Assembly (NCBI GenBank): GCA_002494015.1 | Contig: DLAR01000067.1 | Coordinates: 1-64,000 of the forward strand | Reading direction: 5' to 3' | Source of the DNA: Porphyromonadaceae bacterium UBA7042 | GTDB taxonomy: Bacteria; Bacteroidota; Bacteroidia; Bacteroidales; Muribaculaceae | Length of the DNA: 64,000 nucleotides | In this document: in pieces, positions 7,428 to 16,305 of the stretch | How the letters are laid out: every line of letters begins with the position of its first letter | Position numbering within the stretch: the stretch's first letter is position 1 | Translations under genes and position numbers: made by a program | Notes under the pieces: generated by a model | What the model was told of the DNA's origin: nothing | The model's input: only the letters and a program-made list of their open reading frames with translations | Databases searched by the model: none

Positions 7428-10328
7428 TTAATTGATTCTTATCTTGGCAGTCAAGCCATTTGAACCTCTGAAAATATAGAAACCTCCTTTGTAATCAGGA
7501 TATATCACGGCGGTGTCATTGTCGATTGTGAGAGTATCGATTTTTCTGCCATCGAATGTAAACACATCGAAGACTATGCCACGCAGATCGCGGAACGCAA
7601 CGAAATGCCCGTTGCTGTATATAGTACCTTCGGAGTTAACAGTACTGATGCCGGTGGTCACATCCCCAATCTTGACATTGATATTCTTGGACACAACTTT
7701 GCCATTCGATTCCGCCATAAGCGTAAATCTCTGCTGACCGTTGGCCAGAGGCTTGATTGTGAGCTGCTTGTCATTCAGGCTAATTTCTGCCGCAGGCACA
7801 TCAGCCGTTTCTTCATAGAGTGATGTCTCTGGGATTGAAACAACGATGTTGCAGTTGTGATTGTCCTTGTCGTCGAGACTTTGAGCCAAATCATAAGTGT
7901 ATTCTTCATCACATCTGTCGACCGAAGGAAGAACAACATCCTCGAAAAGGATTTCAGGGTCATACTTATCGGGCACAATCGCTATCGACGGGAACCAGAA
8001 ATATTTGTCAAGCTCGATGGTGTGCTTGATTTCTCCGCTGGACGCATCCACAAAATGGAGGCGGTTGTTCAGAGCATTCACTCCGAATCCGGGTGTAGAA
8101 CAATACATCCACATATCAGTGCGTGAATCATAGTTAGGCGTTCCGTATCCCATAGAATAGCATTCATCGGCCACACTGCCATGCTTATAAAGCATTGTCA
8201 ATGTCGAAGGGTCGGGGGTGTCGTCTATGTCCCAGCGGATAAGGTCGCCTGTTGATCCGTTCCAGTTGCCGGTGCTCCAGAAAAGAGTATTGGTTTTGTT
8301 TGATGCCCGGAGATTGCCGGTACGCCATGAACCGCTTGAACATCCGATAGTGCCAGCTCCGATTGTGAGTACATCGCCCAACTCCAGTGTCTCCGGATTA
8401 ATAGACTGTAGCGTCTTGGCACATCCTATCCATACTCTGCCGTCGAGCGACTGGGCTACTGTCTGAATTCCACTTACGGGAATGTCCATTATCAGTTTGT
8501 CGGTCTCGGTGTCTATGATGGAGAGGCCGTTGCCTACGCGTACGGCAAAGACATATTTTCCGGCCTTCACCATATCGCCCATCTGTCCGTTACGTCCGGG
8601 ACTGACACCGTCAATGTCGGCATCGTCAATGTATATACCGTCGGCATCCATGTGCATCACTCTTACGCCTGCGGTATGGCCGAGATAGACTTTCTCGGGA
8701 TTCACGCCTACGCAGGCACGGCCGTCACCTCCGATTTCGTCGATGCTGCCGATATATTTCAAAGTGGAAGCATCAGCAACGACCACCCGTCCGCCGGATT
8801 TTTCTCTAGTATCGCCGTTATCCCATGCCTGCTTTGACATTACAATGAGCTTGCCGGCATATATGGTGGCGAACTGTGACGTGGCACCGAATGCCATATT
8901 GTTGTTCTGATTGCCATAGGCGCGATAATAGACATCGCCGTCTTCACTGATATAGTTGATAGAGCCGCTCGTATGTGTGAACCATTCCTCATTGAGCCAG
9001 AACAGGCCGTCGGCGAAACCGTCAGTCGGTTTGTTGTCGGGGTCAACGCCTTTCACTCTTACTGTGTATTCAGACTTGATATCCGTTCCGGGGACAGACA
9101 CTGTCATAGTCGTCTCTCCGGCACGATGTGCCACAAGGCCCTTGATGCTGGTATAGATGGTGACTACGGATTCATCGGCAAATGATACTTCGAAATTTGC
9201 AAAATCCGCATTCTCGGGTTCATACTGCGGGGTGATAAGCGTGCATCCCATATTCTCCATCTCGATGGTCTCGCCTACGGCAAATTCCTTGAGAGAGATT
9301 CCGATGACGGGATTGGCTACAAAAGTGCTTGTCTTGAGAGAAGCGTCGCTATACACGCGTCTCACTTCCTGCTTGCCCGCGCCCCAGTCTTTGCGGATGT
9401 TAAGATACGGAACAATCAGGGCTTCGGTCGGCTTGTTGGCTGTGACCCGCAACAGCATTGCGCCTTTCGCTGCATCAGCCACATAGACACTATAATCGGT
9501 AGACGAGGTCTCATTGTCCATCGCACGCACTTCGGCTGATATTTTTGCTCCAAAAAGGTATGCGCCTTCTCCGCAGAGATTTGCAATCATAGGCACCATA
9601 CGCTGAACGCTGCTGCCATTCTTGTCGGTAGCGGTGTTGAGCTGCACCACGTCGAGAGTCCATATTCCCAATTCGTCAGCGGGACGAAGATAGAATGTGT
9701 AGTCTTTGGCGGCAGGTTCAGTTGTGTCGACAGTTACATATTCCAGTGAAATATTGTCGCCGGACGATACAGAGCTGTCAAAATTGGCTAATTCACCGTT
9801 GACAAATACTTTCCACTGTTTGTCGGCCGTGTTTACGTTCCAATGGTCATAATCCGAGCTGCCGACAGCCGTTTCAAATTCTCCACTGTATGATGCCACT
9901 CCGGATTCAAGAGTCAGGGAAGTTCCGTCAACAGACACAGCTGCGGAATTGTCTCCGTTGGTGTCGAATCCGAAAGCAGCGAAGTTGCCGTCGGCTCCCT
10001 TGAGCGCATAGAAACGGGTATCATTGGCCAAAGCCGAAACCATAATATCATAGACTGTTGCGTTTCCGCTGAAAAGGACTGCCTCTGTCAGGTTGTCAAG
10101 CGCTTTATCATCGCCCCATGCGAGAGTGAGTCCGGCGTAAGAATTGCCATTGCCGATTACGTTGCGGAACGTTTCGGGCACTTCGACTGTGTTTTCAGTG
10201 CCTGACAGCTTTGTATAGCTTATGCCGTCGACAACAAAATCGACTGCGCCATAAGCGTCGACAAAAGCAAACAAGCCTGTGATTACTGCAAGCGATTTTG
10301 CAATAATCCGAGTTGAATTCATGTTCAT
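7428..10328 (-). CDS. Large secreted protein: transcobalamin-like (DUF4430-type) domain + Ig-like + beta-propeller + type IX-like tail
   Basis: A 966-residue exported protein. Reading along it: a signal peptide (to about residue 28, VDAYGA); a region at about 88-198 resembling DUF4430, the transcobalamin/intrinsic-factor C-terminal beta domain, with TVYDIMVSAL at the start and WKVFVNGE then SSGDNISLEYV at the end; a beta-rich region; a BIG2-like Ig domain near 380-430 (DESVVTIYTSIKGLVAHRAG); a DUF5074/YncE-like propeller at about 435-790; another Ig-like stretch; and a type IX-like sorting tail at about 900-966 ending GFYIFRGSNGLTAKIRIN. It lies in the cobalamin-riboswitch operon, so corrinoid binding is a reasonable inference. 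The DUF4430 match is by eye. Confidence 0.72.
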   Translation of the reverse strand: MNMNSTRIIAKSLAVITGLFAFVDAYGAVDFVVDGISYTKLSGTENTVEVPETFRNVIGNGNSYAGLTLAWGDDKALDNLTEAVLFSGNATVYDIMVSALANDTRFYALKGADGNFAAFGFDTNGDNSAAVSVDGTSLTLESGVASYSGEFETAVGSSDYDHWNVNTADKQWKVFVNGELANFDSSVSSGDNISLEYVTVDTTEPAAKDYTFYLRPADELGIWTLDVVQLNTATDKNGSSVQRMVPMIANLCGEGAYLFGAKISAEVRAMDNETSSTDYSVYVADAAKGAMLLRVTANKPTEALIVPYLNIRKDWGAGKQEVRRVYSDASLKTSTFVANPVIGISLKEFAVGETIEMENMGCTLITPQYEPENADFANFEVSFADESVVTIYTSIKGLVAHRAGETTMTVSVPGTDIKSEYTVRVKGVDPDNKPTDGFADGLFWLNEEWFTHTSGSINYISEDGDVYYRAYGNQNNNMAFGATSQFATIYAGKLIVMSKQAWDNGDTREKSGGRVVVADASTLKYIGSIDEIGGDGRACVGVNPEKVYLGHTAGVRVMHMDADGIYIDDADIDGVSPGRNGQMGDMVKAGKYVFAVRVGNGLSIIDTETDKLIMDIPVSGIQTVAQSLDGRVWIGCAKTLQSINPETLELGDVLTIGAGTIGCSSGSWRTGNLRASNKTNTLFWSTGNWNGSTGDLIRWDIDDTPDPSTLTMLYKHGSVADECYSMGYGTPNYDSRTDMWMYCSTPGFGVNALNNRLHFVDASSGEIKHTIELDKYFWFPSIAIVPDKYDPEILFEDVVLPSVDRCDEEYTYDLAQSLDDKDNHNCNIVVSIPETSLYEETADVPAAEISLNDKQLTIKPLANGQQRFTLMAESNGKVVSKNINVKIGDVTTGISTVNSEGTIYSNGHFVAFRDLRGIVFDVFTFDGRKIDTLTIDNDTAVIYPDYKGGFYIFRGSNGLTAKIRIN

Positions 10329-10339
10329 TTGCTATTGAG

Positions 10340-11263
10340 TTAAAATTGGTGTTTTGCAATACGTTTTGAAACCCTGCTGCATGTACGCTCGATATAGACA
10401 CCTGCTGCAGGGGGTGCTGACAGACGGATGCCATCAAGGGAATAATATTCCGTCACAGAGTCGTCGTCATCTGAAATTTCCGGAACAGAAGTCGATATGT
10501 CGCCCACATAGACCGGAGTGCGCCATTCCGGATCTTCTGAGGTGAACGACCAATAAATCCATCCGTGCACGTCGCCATCCTTTAGATATACACTGCTCAT
10601 GCCGAGAGCTGAATATCCGAGGTTGGCAAGGTCTCCTTCCGTGCCAGTCCAGTAGCTCCAATAACCGTCATACCATCCGCTGTTCCAAATGCCTGCGGAT
10701 TCATCATTCATCTTCCACCAGTCATAATCATAGGCGGGATAGCCATATTCGTTATAATTGAGCGGATGCTGGATGACGTGTGTGGTCTTGGCTTCTTCGA
10801 TTGCTTCCATCACAAAATCGATAGCGTCGGCTCCGGGAGCCGATGTCTGTTTCATAAATGTGTTGGGTTCAAAGAAGCCGAACGAGATTCTTGAGTCGGC
10901 GGCCGCTCCGTCTAAATCATAGTCCAGAGCATCCAGTAGTTCTTTGTTCCAGTCTGAATATCCCACACCGTCAAGGGTATAACCCATATCTCCTGTCATC
11001 TGAATCAGGATACGCAGCCTGTCCGAATTTTCGGCTATCGCGGAGATAAGCTCCACTCCGTTGGGCGTTTCGCCGTTTTCCCAGCGGTAGCCCCACACGA
11101 GAGTGCCGGGATTGGGCTTGCTGCCCGTGTCAAACTGGATTACCAAGGCTGCCCGATTGGGGCCAGTGCCGGTCCAGTTCCGGATTTTGTCGAAGTCTAT
11201 CGGATGAGCCATTGCCGTCAGCGCCGACAATACGATAGCTAATGAGAGTAGTTCTTTTCTCAT
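10340..11263 (-). CDS. Secreted protein of the B12 operon with type IX-like tail, function unknown
   Basis: Start chosen at MRKELLSLAIVLSALTAMA, a clean signal peptide; an upstream in-frame ATG at 11320 would place non-signal sequence ahead of it. The mature protein (about 290 residues) starts with an HPIDFDKIRNWTG segment, then ALVIQFDTG and LVWGYRWENGE, a pattern I associate with secreted proteins that share loci with YncE-like propellers. It has several Trp/Tyr-rich blades (WWKMNDESAGIWNSGWYDGYWSYW is interrupted by Gly/Asn). The C-terminus (EYYSLDGIRL...GVYIERTCSRVSKRI) looks like a type IX sorting tail with a short basic end. It lies 11 nt from the next gene in the riboswitch operon. It is a candidate accessory corrinoid-binding protein; I cannot assign it to BtuH. 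Confidence 0.62.
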   Translation of the reverse strand: MRKELLSLAIVLSALTAMAHPIDFDKIRNWTGTGPNRAALVIQFDTGSKPNPGTLVWGYRWENGETPNGVELISAIAENSDRLRILIQMTGDMGYTLDGVGYSDWNKELLDALDYDLDGAAADSRISFGFFEPNTFMKQTSAPGADAIDFVMEAIEEAKTTHVIQHPLNYNEYGYPAYDYDWWKMNDESAGIWNSGWYDGYWSYWTGTEGDLANLGYSALGMSSVYLKDGDVHGWIYWSFTSEDPEWRTPVYVGDISTSVPEISDDDDSVTEYYSLDGIRLSAPPAAGVYIERTCSRVSKRIAKHQF

Positions 11264-11326
11264 AATTGGTTTATTAAAATTATTAGTTAAACATGATTTT
11301 AAGAGATTGTTTAACAACAACGACCT

Positions 11327-12520
11327 CTAAGGATTGGGACGACCGGGAAGATCAATGTGAAGGTCTTGCGCCCGACTTAGCTCAGTGGAAGTTTCTCCAA
11401 GCCAACCGCAGTATTGGTTTATACCTGTATAGACCCTGATGAAATCAACGCCGGGCAAATCAACCGGGTTGCCGTCAGAATCCACCGCCCACGATATGTC
11501 GAATGAATTCAGGTCTTCGTATTCGTTAGGGTGATTGTCAACATATCCCCACGGAAAACTGTACAAGACAAAATAACTGCCGTTTCCACTTATATCCTCA
11601 GCATTGTTGGCGAGCAACGAGCCGGAAAAAGAAATTTCGTCACTATTTACCCACTTGGGGAAATACTCCTGATTGTGAAATATATTTTTTGCAATATACC
11701 CCTTCTGTCCTTCATTGTCGCTCCATTCGATATAATAAATATCATCCAGACTATTATCCTCGTCGGCCACAATTTCCCTATCCGGGTCGGGTCGTTGATA
11801 TGTAATTGAATAGGTGTGACGTGTATCTTTGGAGTAATATTCACTTCCGGCAAGTTCATACCATTCATCATCGGGCAGACCGTTGCAGTTAGTATCGTAA
11901 CTTACCATTACAATTCCCGGCTCAGCCGATCCTCCCCTTTCATCAGGATTGAGCAGCTCATAAAAGGCATTTCCCCATATCTGAAAGTCTTTCTCTCCAT
12001 GCACATTTATCACCGTGTGGTCAAAACCAAACGTCACATATCCGCCATAACCTCCAAGAGAAATCATAATATCGTTAGTGCCAGATATGGATTCCTCTAC
12101 TTTCTGAAGTATGGTCTCATAAGTGTCGCCTTCTTCATATCGGGGCATTTCGTTGATAAATTGACCGGGGGCCGGACAATACTCGTAAACTTTTGAGATG
12201 TAAGCACTATATTCTATTTCTTCGTGGAGAACATGAATATCAAATGAAAAATCGTAGGGGGTCTGAGGGTCAATGATTTTCAGTTCCACGTTATAATCTC
12301 CCTCTTCTCCGGAAAGAAAAATGTAATCTCTTTCTTCACTGACCAACACTCCATCCACATACCACTCATAGCGCTCGCCGGTAAGCGCAGGATGAAAATC
12401 AAGTTTCTGCATACGCGCTATATAATACACGTCATCAATACCGAGATTGACCATCGGAATTTCATCGGTACATCCGCAAAACAGTGACACAGAGACAAAT
12501 GCTAAAACTATTTTCTTCAT
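11327..12520 (-). CDS. Surface lipoprotein of the B12 operon (PKD-like, DUF family)
   Basis: Start taken at 12520 (MKKIVLAFVSVSLFCGC), which overlaps the preceding stop as ATGA and gives a signal peptide with lipobox Cys17; a longer frame begins at 12571 but adds a non-signal leader. The mature lipoprotein (about 380 residues) starts with a PKD/Ig-like fold (YEWYVDGVLVSEE, EGDYNVELKI), then a region with SLGGYGGYVTFGFDH, EPGIVMVSYDTNCNGLPDDE and WYELAGSEY. This composition recurs in Bacteroidales cobalamin-uptake loci. It is probably anchored at the outer membrane beside the BtuB-like receptor. The exact role is unknown; the DTNCNGLPDD segment could bind calcium. Confidence 0.68.
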   Translation of the reverse strand: MKKIVLAFVSVSLFCGCTDEIPMVNLGIDDVYYIARMQKLDFHPALTGERYEWYVDGVLVSEERDYIFLSGEEGDYNVELKIIDPQTPYDFSFDIHVLHEEIEYSAYISKVYEYCPAPGQFINEMPRYEEGDTYETILQKVEESISGTNDIMISLGGYGGYVTFGFDHTVINVHGEKDFQIWGNAFYELLNPDERGGSAEPGIVMVSYDTNCNGLPDDEWYELAGSEYYSKDTRHTYSITYQRPDPDREIVADEDNSLDDIYYIEWSDNEGQKGYIAKNIFHNQEYFPKWVNSDEISFSGSLLANNAEDISGNGSYFVLYSFPWGYVDNHPNEYEDLNSFDISWAVDSDGNPVDLPGVDFIRVYTGINQYCGWLGETSTELSRAQDLHIDLPGRPNP

Positions 12521-13668
12521 TTTGTAAGGAATGTTATATGAGCCGGAATATCCCCGGTGCGGACGCTCCATTTTTTATATCCGTCGGGACTAAAACAATA
12601 GAGGGTACCTGATGAAACATAATTTTTTGCATCAGTGACGAATATATCTCCAGATTCGGGATGGACGGCAATTCCGTATGGAATGGTTATTTCCTTTTCT
12701 GTGCCGTCTTTTATGAAATTATCGGATATTATTTCTTTGGTAAGCACGTTAATGACTCCATAGGATATGGTATTGGAGGCAGTGTAATTGTTCCATTCCG
12801 TGGCGTAGAAATACATCTTGTCCTCATAAAATGCCATATTGGAACAAGCCACCGGTATTGTATCAGTCACAATCATCTGATTGTAGCCCGGTTTTTTCTG
12901 CATAACATACAAGCGCGACGGACGATACTGGTAATCACCACGCGAAGTAACCCATAACTTGTTATATTTGTCCTTTTTAAGGCGATGAAGGTTTATACCA
13001 ACCTGTATCTGTTGAACCTGCTTGAAATCAACCATTTGGATTACAGATACCGTGTTGTCATAGTTAGGGGCGCGGTAGCCTCCGGAATTTGCCACATACA
13101 TGTAGTCATCGACAATTTCCATTTCTTCAGGCTGATAACCCACAGAAACTTTCCTCGTGACGGCAAGAGAAAGTGTATCGACCTCATATACTGCACCTTT
13201 GGGTGCGTTTGGGTCAATCAGCACAGGTCCGACATAGGAGCTGACATAAGCCTTTCCGCGATGAAACCTGACATAACGGCAATTGGGAATATCAATCTGG
13301 CCGAGTCTGACACCAGAACGGGAATCCAGAACTTCGACCTTGTGAGAGCAGTTGACCACAACGTATAGTTTCGAGCCATAGATGCCTATATCGTTGCCCA
13401 CATCTCCAAGCTCTTTTATAACATTAGGGTTTCTCTCAGCATAAAAATTTCGGGAATAGAGACCTGTATAATAATCATAGAAGTCGAGAGTGCATTTGTT
13501 GGACCCCATATTTCCCTCATTGACAAGGTAGAAGCCACGGATGCCTGATCCGGGACGTTCATCGCCTATGACATCATACTCCGTTGGCACCACAAGTTCG
13601 TCTTCTCGACAACTTGTGATGACCGTCAGGAGTGGCAGAAAATATAAGAAAATTTGTTTGCTTGTCAT
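12517..13668 (-). CDS. btuG: BtuG-like beta-propeller surface lipoprotein
   Basis: A 383-residue lipoprotein with lipobox LTVITSC (Cys20). The mature region has repeated YncE-like propeller blades: SKLYVVVNCSHKVEVLDSRS, GKAYVSSYVGPVLIDPN, DYMYVANSGGYR, GDIFVTDAKNY. Its start overlaps the stop of the BtuB-like receptor gene as ATGA (13665-13668), so the two are translationally coupled. In Bacteroides thetaiotaomicron, BtuG is a seven-bladed propeller lipoprotein that binds B12 and caps BtuB. The same order, coupling and riboswitch control here make this the BtuG equivalent. Identity to BtuG is inferred from architecture and context rather than alignment. Confidence 0.75.
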   Translation of the reverse strand: MTSKQIFLYFLPLLTVITSCREDELVVPTEYDVIGDERPGSGIRGFYLVNEGNMGSNKCTLDFYDYYTGLYSRNFYAERNPNVIKELGDVGNDIGIYGSKLYVVVNCSHKVEVLDSRSGVRLGQIDIPNCRYVRFHRGKAYVSSYVGPVLIDPNAPKGAVYEVDTLSLAVTRKVSVGYQPEEMEIVDDYMYVANSGGYRAPNYDNTVSVIQMVDFKQVQQIQVGINLHRLKKDKYNKLWVTSRGDYQYRPSRLYVMQKKPGYNQMIVTDTIPVACSNMAFYEDKMYFYATEWNNYTASNTISYGVINVLTKEIISDNFIKDGTEKEITIPYGIAVHPESGDIFVTDAKNYVSSGTLYCFSPDGYKKWSVRTGDIPAHITFLTK

Positions 13669-15671
13669 ATTTCAACTGTTATCGTAAACCTGTAATTACG
13701 TTTAGGCATCGGGTAGTTCAGAATTACGTCATAATCTTGGCTAAGAATATTATTGACTTCGATCAGTGCCCTTAGGCTGACTCTGCCAAGTTGAAAATCT
13801 TTACTAAGGGATAGGTCGGAGGTGTACCAAGGTTGCGTGTAATTATATCTGATATTCTCCTGTTGGTTATATCTCTCACCTACATATATCCAAGAGTAAT
13901 TAAGGCCCCATCCCCGCCACTGTAGATTTACGACCGCTGCTCCCGAATGGCGGGGTATGTAGGGTATCTGGTCGCGATAATAATTGTCTGCGGGATTAGT
14001 TATGTCGATAGCTCTTTGGAAGGTATACTGTCCGCGCACGGTCATATACAAATCCTTATATGGATTGATGGTCAGGAGTCCGGTCAGATCCACACCATGT
14101 ATGTCCACAAGACCAAGATTAAGCATTGTCCAACGGAACTGCTGTCCCTTGGGATATGCCACAATCTTGTCCTTGACCCGGTTATAATAAGCATCGACAC
14201 TGACTCTTGCCGCAGATATAACCGATGTTGACTTATGGTCGTATAATAATCCTATGTTATACTGAGCGACACGCTCCGGGGAAAGTTTTGAATTTCCCAT
14301 GTCGGCATAATACAGATCATTAAATGTCGGCATCCTGAATGATTTCTTGTAAAAGACTCGGATTGAGAAATCTTTGTTACGAAGTGGATATCCGTTCATG
14401 AAGATGGCCGGAGAAAACACATTTTTATCTGACGGAGCCTGCTGCCCTTTTATCCGGTCGTGAATAAATGTGCCTAAAGCACTTGCCTGAATTTTGAATC
14501 TGTCAAGGTCAAGGGCCGTGGCAGCGGATAAATATTGCGAAATACGGTCGGGCTTTACAAAGCCATAGACATCGGCTTCAAGAGTGTTCCACATGAAGTC
14601 ATAACTTGCGGAGATACTCCAGAAATCGGTTATTTCATATTCATTAGCCGACGAAAAGTAAATCTCTTTTTGCTTGTAAAGGTTGTCAATCTTTACCTGC
14701 TTGTCTTCATTATTTACATAGTGAGTCCGGTAAAAGGCATATTTTATATTATTCAAGGTGGTGAATTTTCCGAAATACCCTGTATATCGACCTTGTGCAA
14801 ACGAGTTGGTATCCCAGATTCTTTCTCCCCTTCGCCATACATTATTGACAATTGCTCCGGGGACTCCACGTTCGGAGTTATAATTGTAAACTTTGAAATT
14901 CCAAGTACCGTTATTGAGCGTGCCGCGAGTATTCAATTCAATTCGTGTGGCGTTTATGTCTCCGTTTTGTCTTACAGCGGTTGTATCATAAGCAAGTTCC
15001 CCGGCAGGATTAACACGTCGGTATCTGAATTTATATTTACCACTTGAATTTATCCACTCAGTACTCAGAGATGCAGAGACTCTATTGCTGAGCCTTAATT
15101 CTATCAGTGCTGAAGGATTAAGCAAATCGAATGACCCTGTTCTGATTGTAGCTCTTGCGTGATACGTTTCGCCTTCGTTGAAAACAGGGGTGCGAGTCCT
15201 CATATATATGGTGCCTGCGGATCCGAAATCTTTCGCAGGCTGTAAGATTTCGCTCTTTTGACCGTTGTAAAGCGACAGTGCCTCAATATTGTCAAGAGAA
15301 AACTGGCCAAGATCGATTTGTCCGTTCTGGGCATTTCCAAGTTCTACCCCGTCATATACCACACCGGTATGGTTTGTGCCCATAGAGCGAATATTGACGG
15401 TCTTGATACCGCCGACACCTCCATAATCTTTTACCTGCACGCCTGAAAAGTAACGCAGTGCATCGGCAACGCTGTTGCTGTTCAGTCTGCGCAGTTCCTC
15501 TCCCGACAAGACTTGTGCCGGAATTATGTCTTCATTTGGTTTTCGAGCTGTAACCACAACCTCTCTCAGTTGATGCGAAAGAGAGTCCGTGTGTTCCTCT
15601 GCCGAAACTTCTACTGGCATAATGAAATAAATCATCGCCAGAGAGAATAAAATATGTCTCATTCTTCTCAT
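13665..15671 (-). CDS. btuB: TonB-dependent vitamin B12 receptor (BtuB-like)
   Basis: A 668-residue outer-membrane receptor. The signal peptide ends near VSAEE; a TonB box-like REVVVTARK follows near residue 36; the plug domain contains LRRLNSNSVADALRYFSGVQVKDYGG and NIRSMGTNHTGVVYDGV; a 22-strand-type barrel follows and ends with an aromatic-terminated strand (NYRFTITVEI). It has no N-terminal carboxypeptidase-like extension and is BtuB-sized, unlike SusC proteins. The gene directly follows a cobalamin riboswitch and is coupled to a BtuG-like lipoprotein gene, which fixes the substrate as cobalamin or another corrinoid with good confidence. Confidence 0.88.
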   Translation of the reverse strand: MRRMRHILFSLAMIYFIMPVEVSAEEHTDSLSHQLREVVVTARKPNEDIIPAQVLSGEELRRLNSNSVADALRYFSGVQVKDYGGVGGIKTVNIRSMGTNHTGVVYDGVELGNAQNGQIDLGQFSLDNIEALSLYNGQKSEILQPAKDFGSAGTIYMRTRTPVFNEGETYHARATIRTGSFDLLNPSALIELRLSNRVSASLSTEWINSSGKYKFRYRRVNPAGELAYDTTAVRQNGDINATRIELNTRGTLNNGTWNFKVYNYNSERGVPGAIVNNVWRRGERIWDTNSFAQGRYTGYFGKFTTLNNIKYAFYRTHYVNNEDKQVKIDNLYKQKEIYFSSANEYEITDFWSISASYDFMWNTLEADVYGFVKPDRISQYLSAATALDLDRFKIQASALGTFIHDRIKGQQAPSDKNVFSPAIFMNGYPLRNKDFSIRVFYKKSFRMPTFNDLYYADMGNSKLSPERVAQYNIGLLYDHKSTSVISAARVSVDAYYNRVKDKIVAYPKGQQFRWTMLNLGLVDIHGVDLTGLLTINPYKDLYMTVRGQYTFQRAIDITNPADNYYRDQIPYIPRHSGAAVVNLQWRGWGLNYSWIYVGERYNQQENIRYNYTQPWYTSDLSLSKDFQLGRVSLRALIEVNNILSQDYDVILNYPMPKRNYRFTITVEI

Positions 15672-15700
15672 AAAGAAGGTTAATACTCAGAAAATAAATT

Positions 15701-15735
15701 CCCGTCTGTGCACTAACAGAATGTACACAGACGGG
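15701..15735 (-). terminator. Hairpin between riboswitch and receptor gene (probable expression platform)
   Basis: A perfect 10-bp inverted repeat (CCCGTCTGTG at 15701-15710, CACAGACGGG at 15726-15735) lies between the aptamer and the start at 15671. On the minus strand it is followed by AATTTATTTT, a weak U-rich run, so it could be a B12-controlled terminator. It may instead block translation. Confidence 0.5.
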
Positions 15736-15837
15736 ATTATGCATTAACTCCTCTAAACGAGTGTCGACGTAACTTTGAATTCGCTTAAGAAATCAACAAC
15801 CTGCCCATAGTCCCGTAGGCACATTCATATTTACAGC

Positions 15838-16012
15838 AATGGCAGGTCTTCTGACTTATCCGGGTTTAATCGCGCCTTCCCAGTCCAACGGAGACCAGTG
15901 GCATATTGCGAAAAAACTTGTTCTATAACGAATTTTGCATCGGCAAAGAACGCGGAAATACAGCAGCGGGTACTGTCGAGGAATCACACCTCATTCCCTT
16001 TTGATGCCCTTC
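15838..16012 (-). ncRNA. Cobalamin (B12) riboswitch aptamer
   Basis: Read on the minus strand, this leader shows the B12-element order: GGGAATGAGGTGTGATTCC and CCCGCTGCTGTA at the 5' side (about 15963-16000), GCCACTGG near 15895-15902, and the 3' B12 box AAGTCAGAAGACCTGCC at about 15841-15857. Boundaries are approximate. It precedes the BtuB-like gene by about 170 nt, so binding of adenosyl- or methylcobalamin should lower expression of the whole downstream uptake operon (6025-15671). Confidence 0.93.
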
Positions 16013-16205
16013 TCTCCTCCACTCTTGGACGGCAGAGCAACCATTTCAGCCGTAAAATTACAAAAAATAATCCTCACAGCCAAATAATTTTTTTAATCTG
16101 CGAATCGATGAAAAAAATCATCAAAAATCATCATACTTCTCAGGGACGCCCCATAGCCACTTGTGCCAACAGTATCATCTTGGACAATATAATCTCAAAT
16201 ATGGA

Positions 16206-16244
16206 GAAGCCGGGCATCGGAAAATGATTCCGATGCCCGGCTTC
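16206..16244 (-). terminator. Long perfect hairpin downstream of the leucine-rich repeat gene
   Basis: A 17-bp perfect stem (16206-16222 with 16228-16244) with a 5-nt loop. It lies about 60 nt beyond the stop of the LRR gene and before the riboswitch leader. The flank on the minus strand is poor in T, while on the plus strand TTTATC follows; it may terminate either strand or act as an RNA stability element. Confidence 0.6.
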
Positions 16245-16305
16245 TTTATCAATGACAAGCTTTATATCGCTTTATATCCGGTCAACTATTGGTATCAAAA
16301 TCAGC

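Noticed and set aside
16207..16244. CRISPR repeat or attachment site at the long hairpin
   Set aside because: A single inverted repeat with no direct repeats, spacers or integrase nearby; best read as a terminator.
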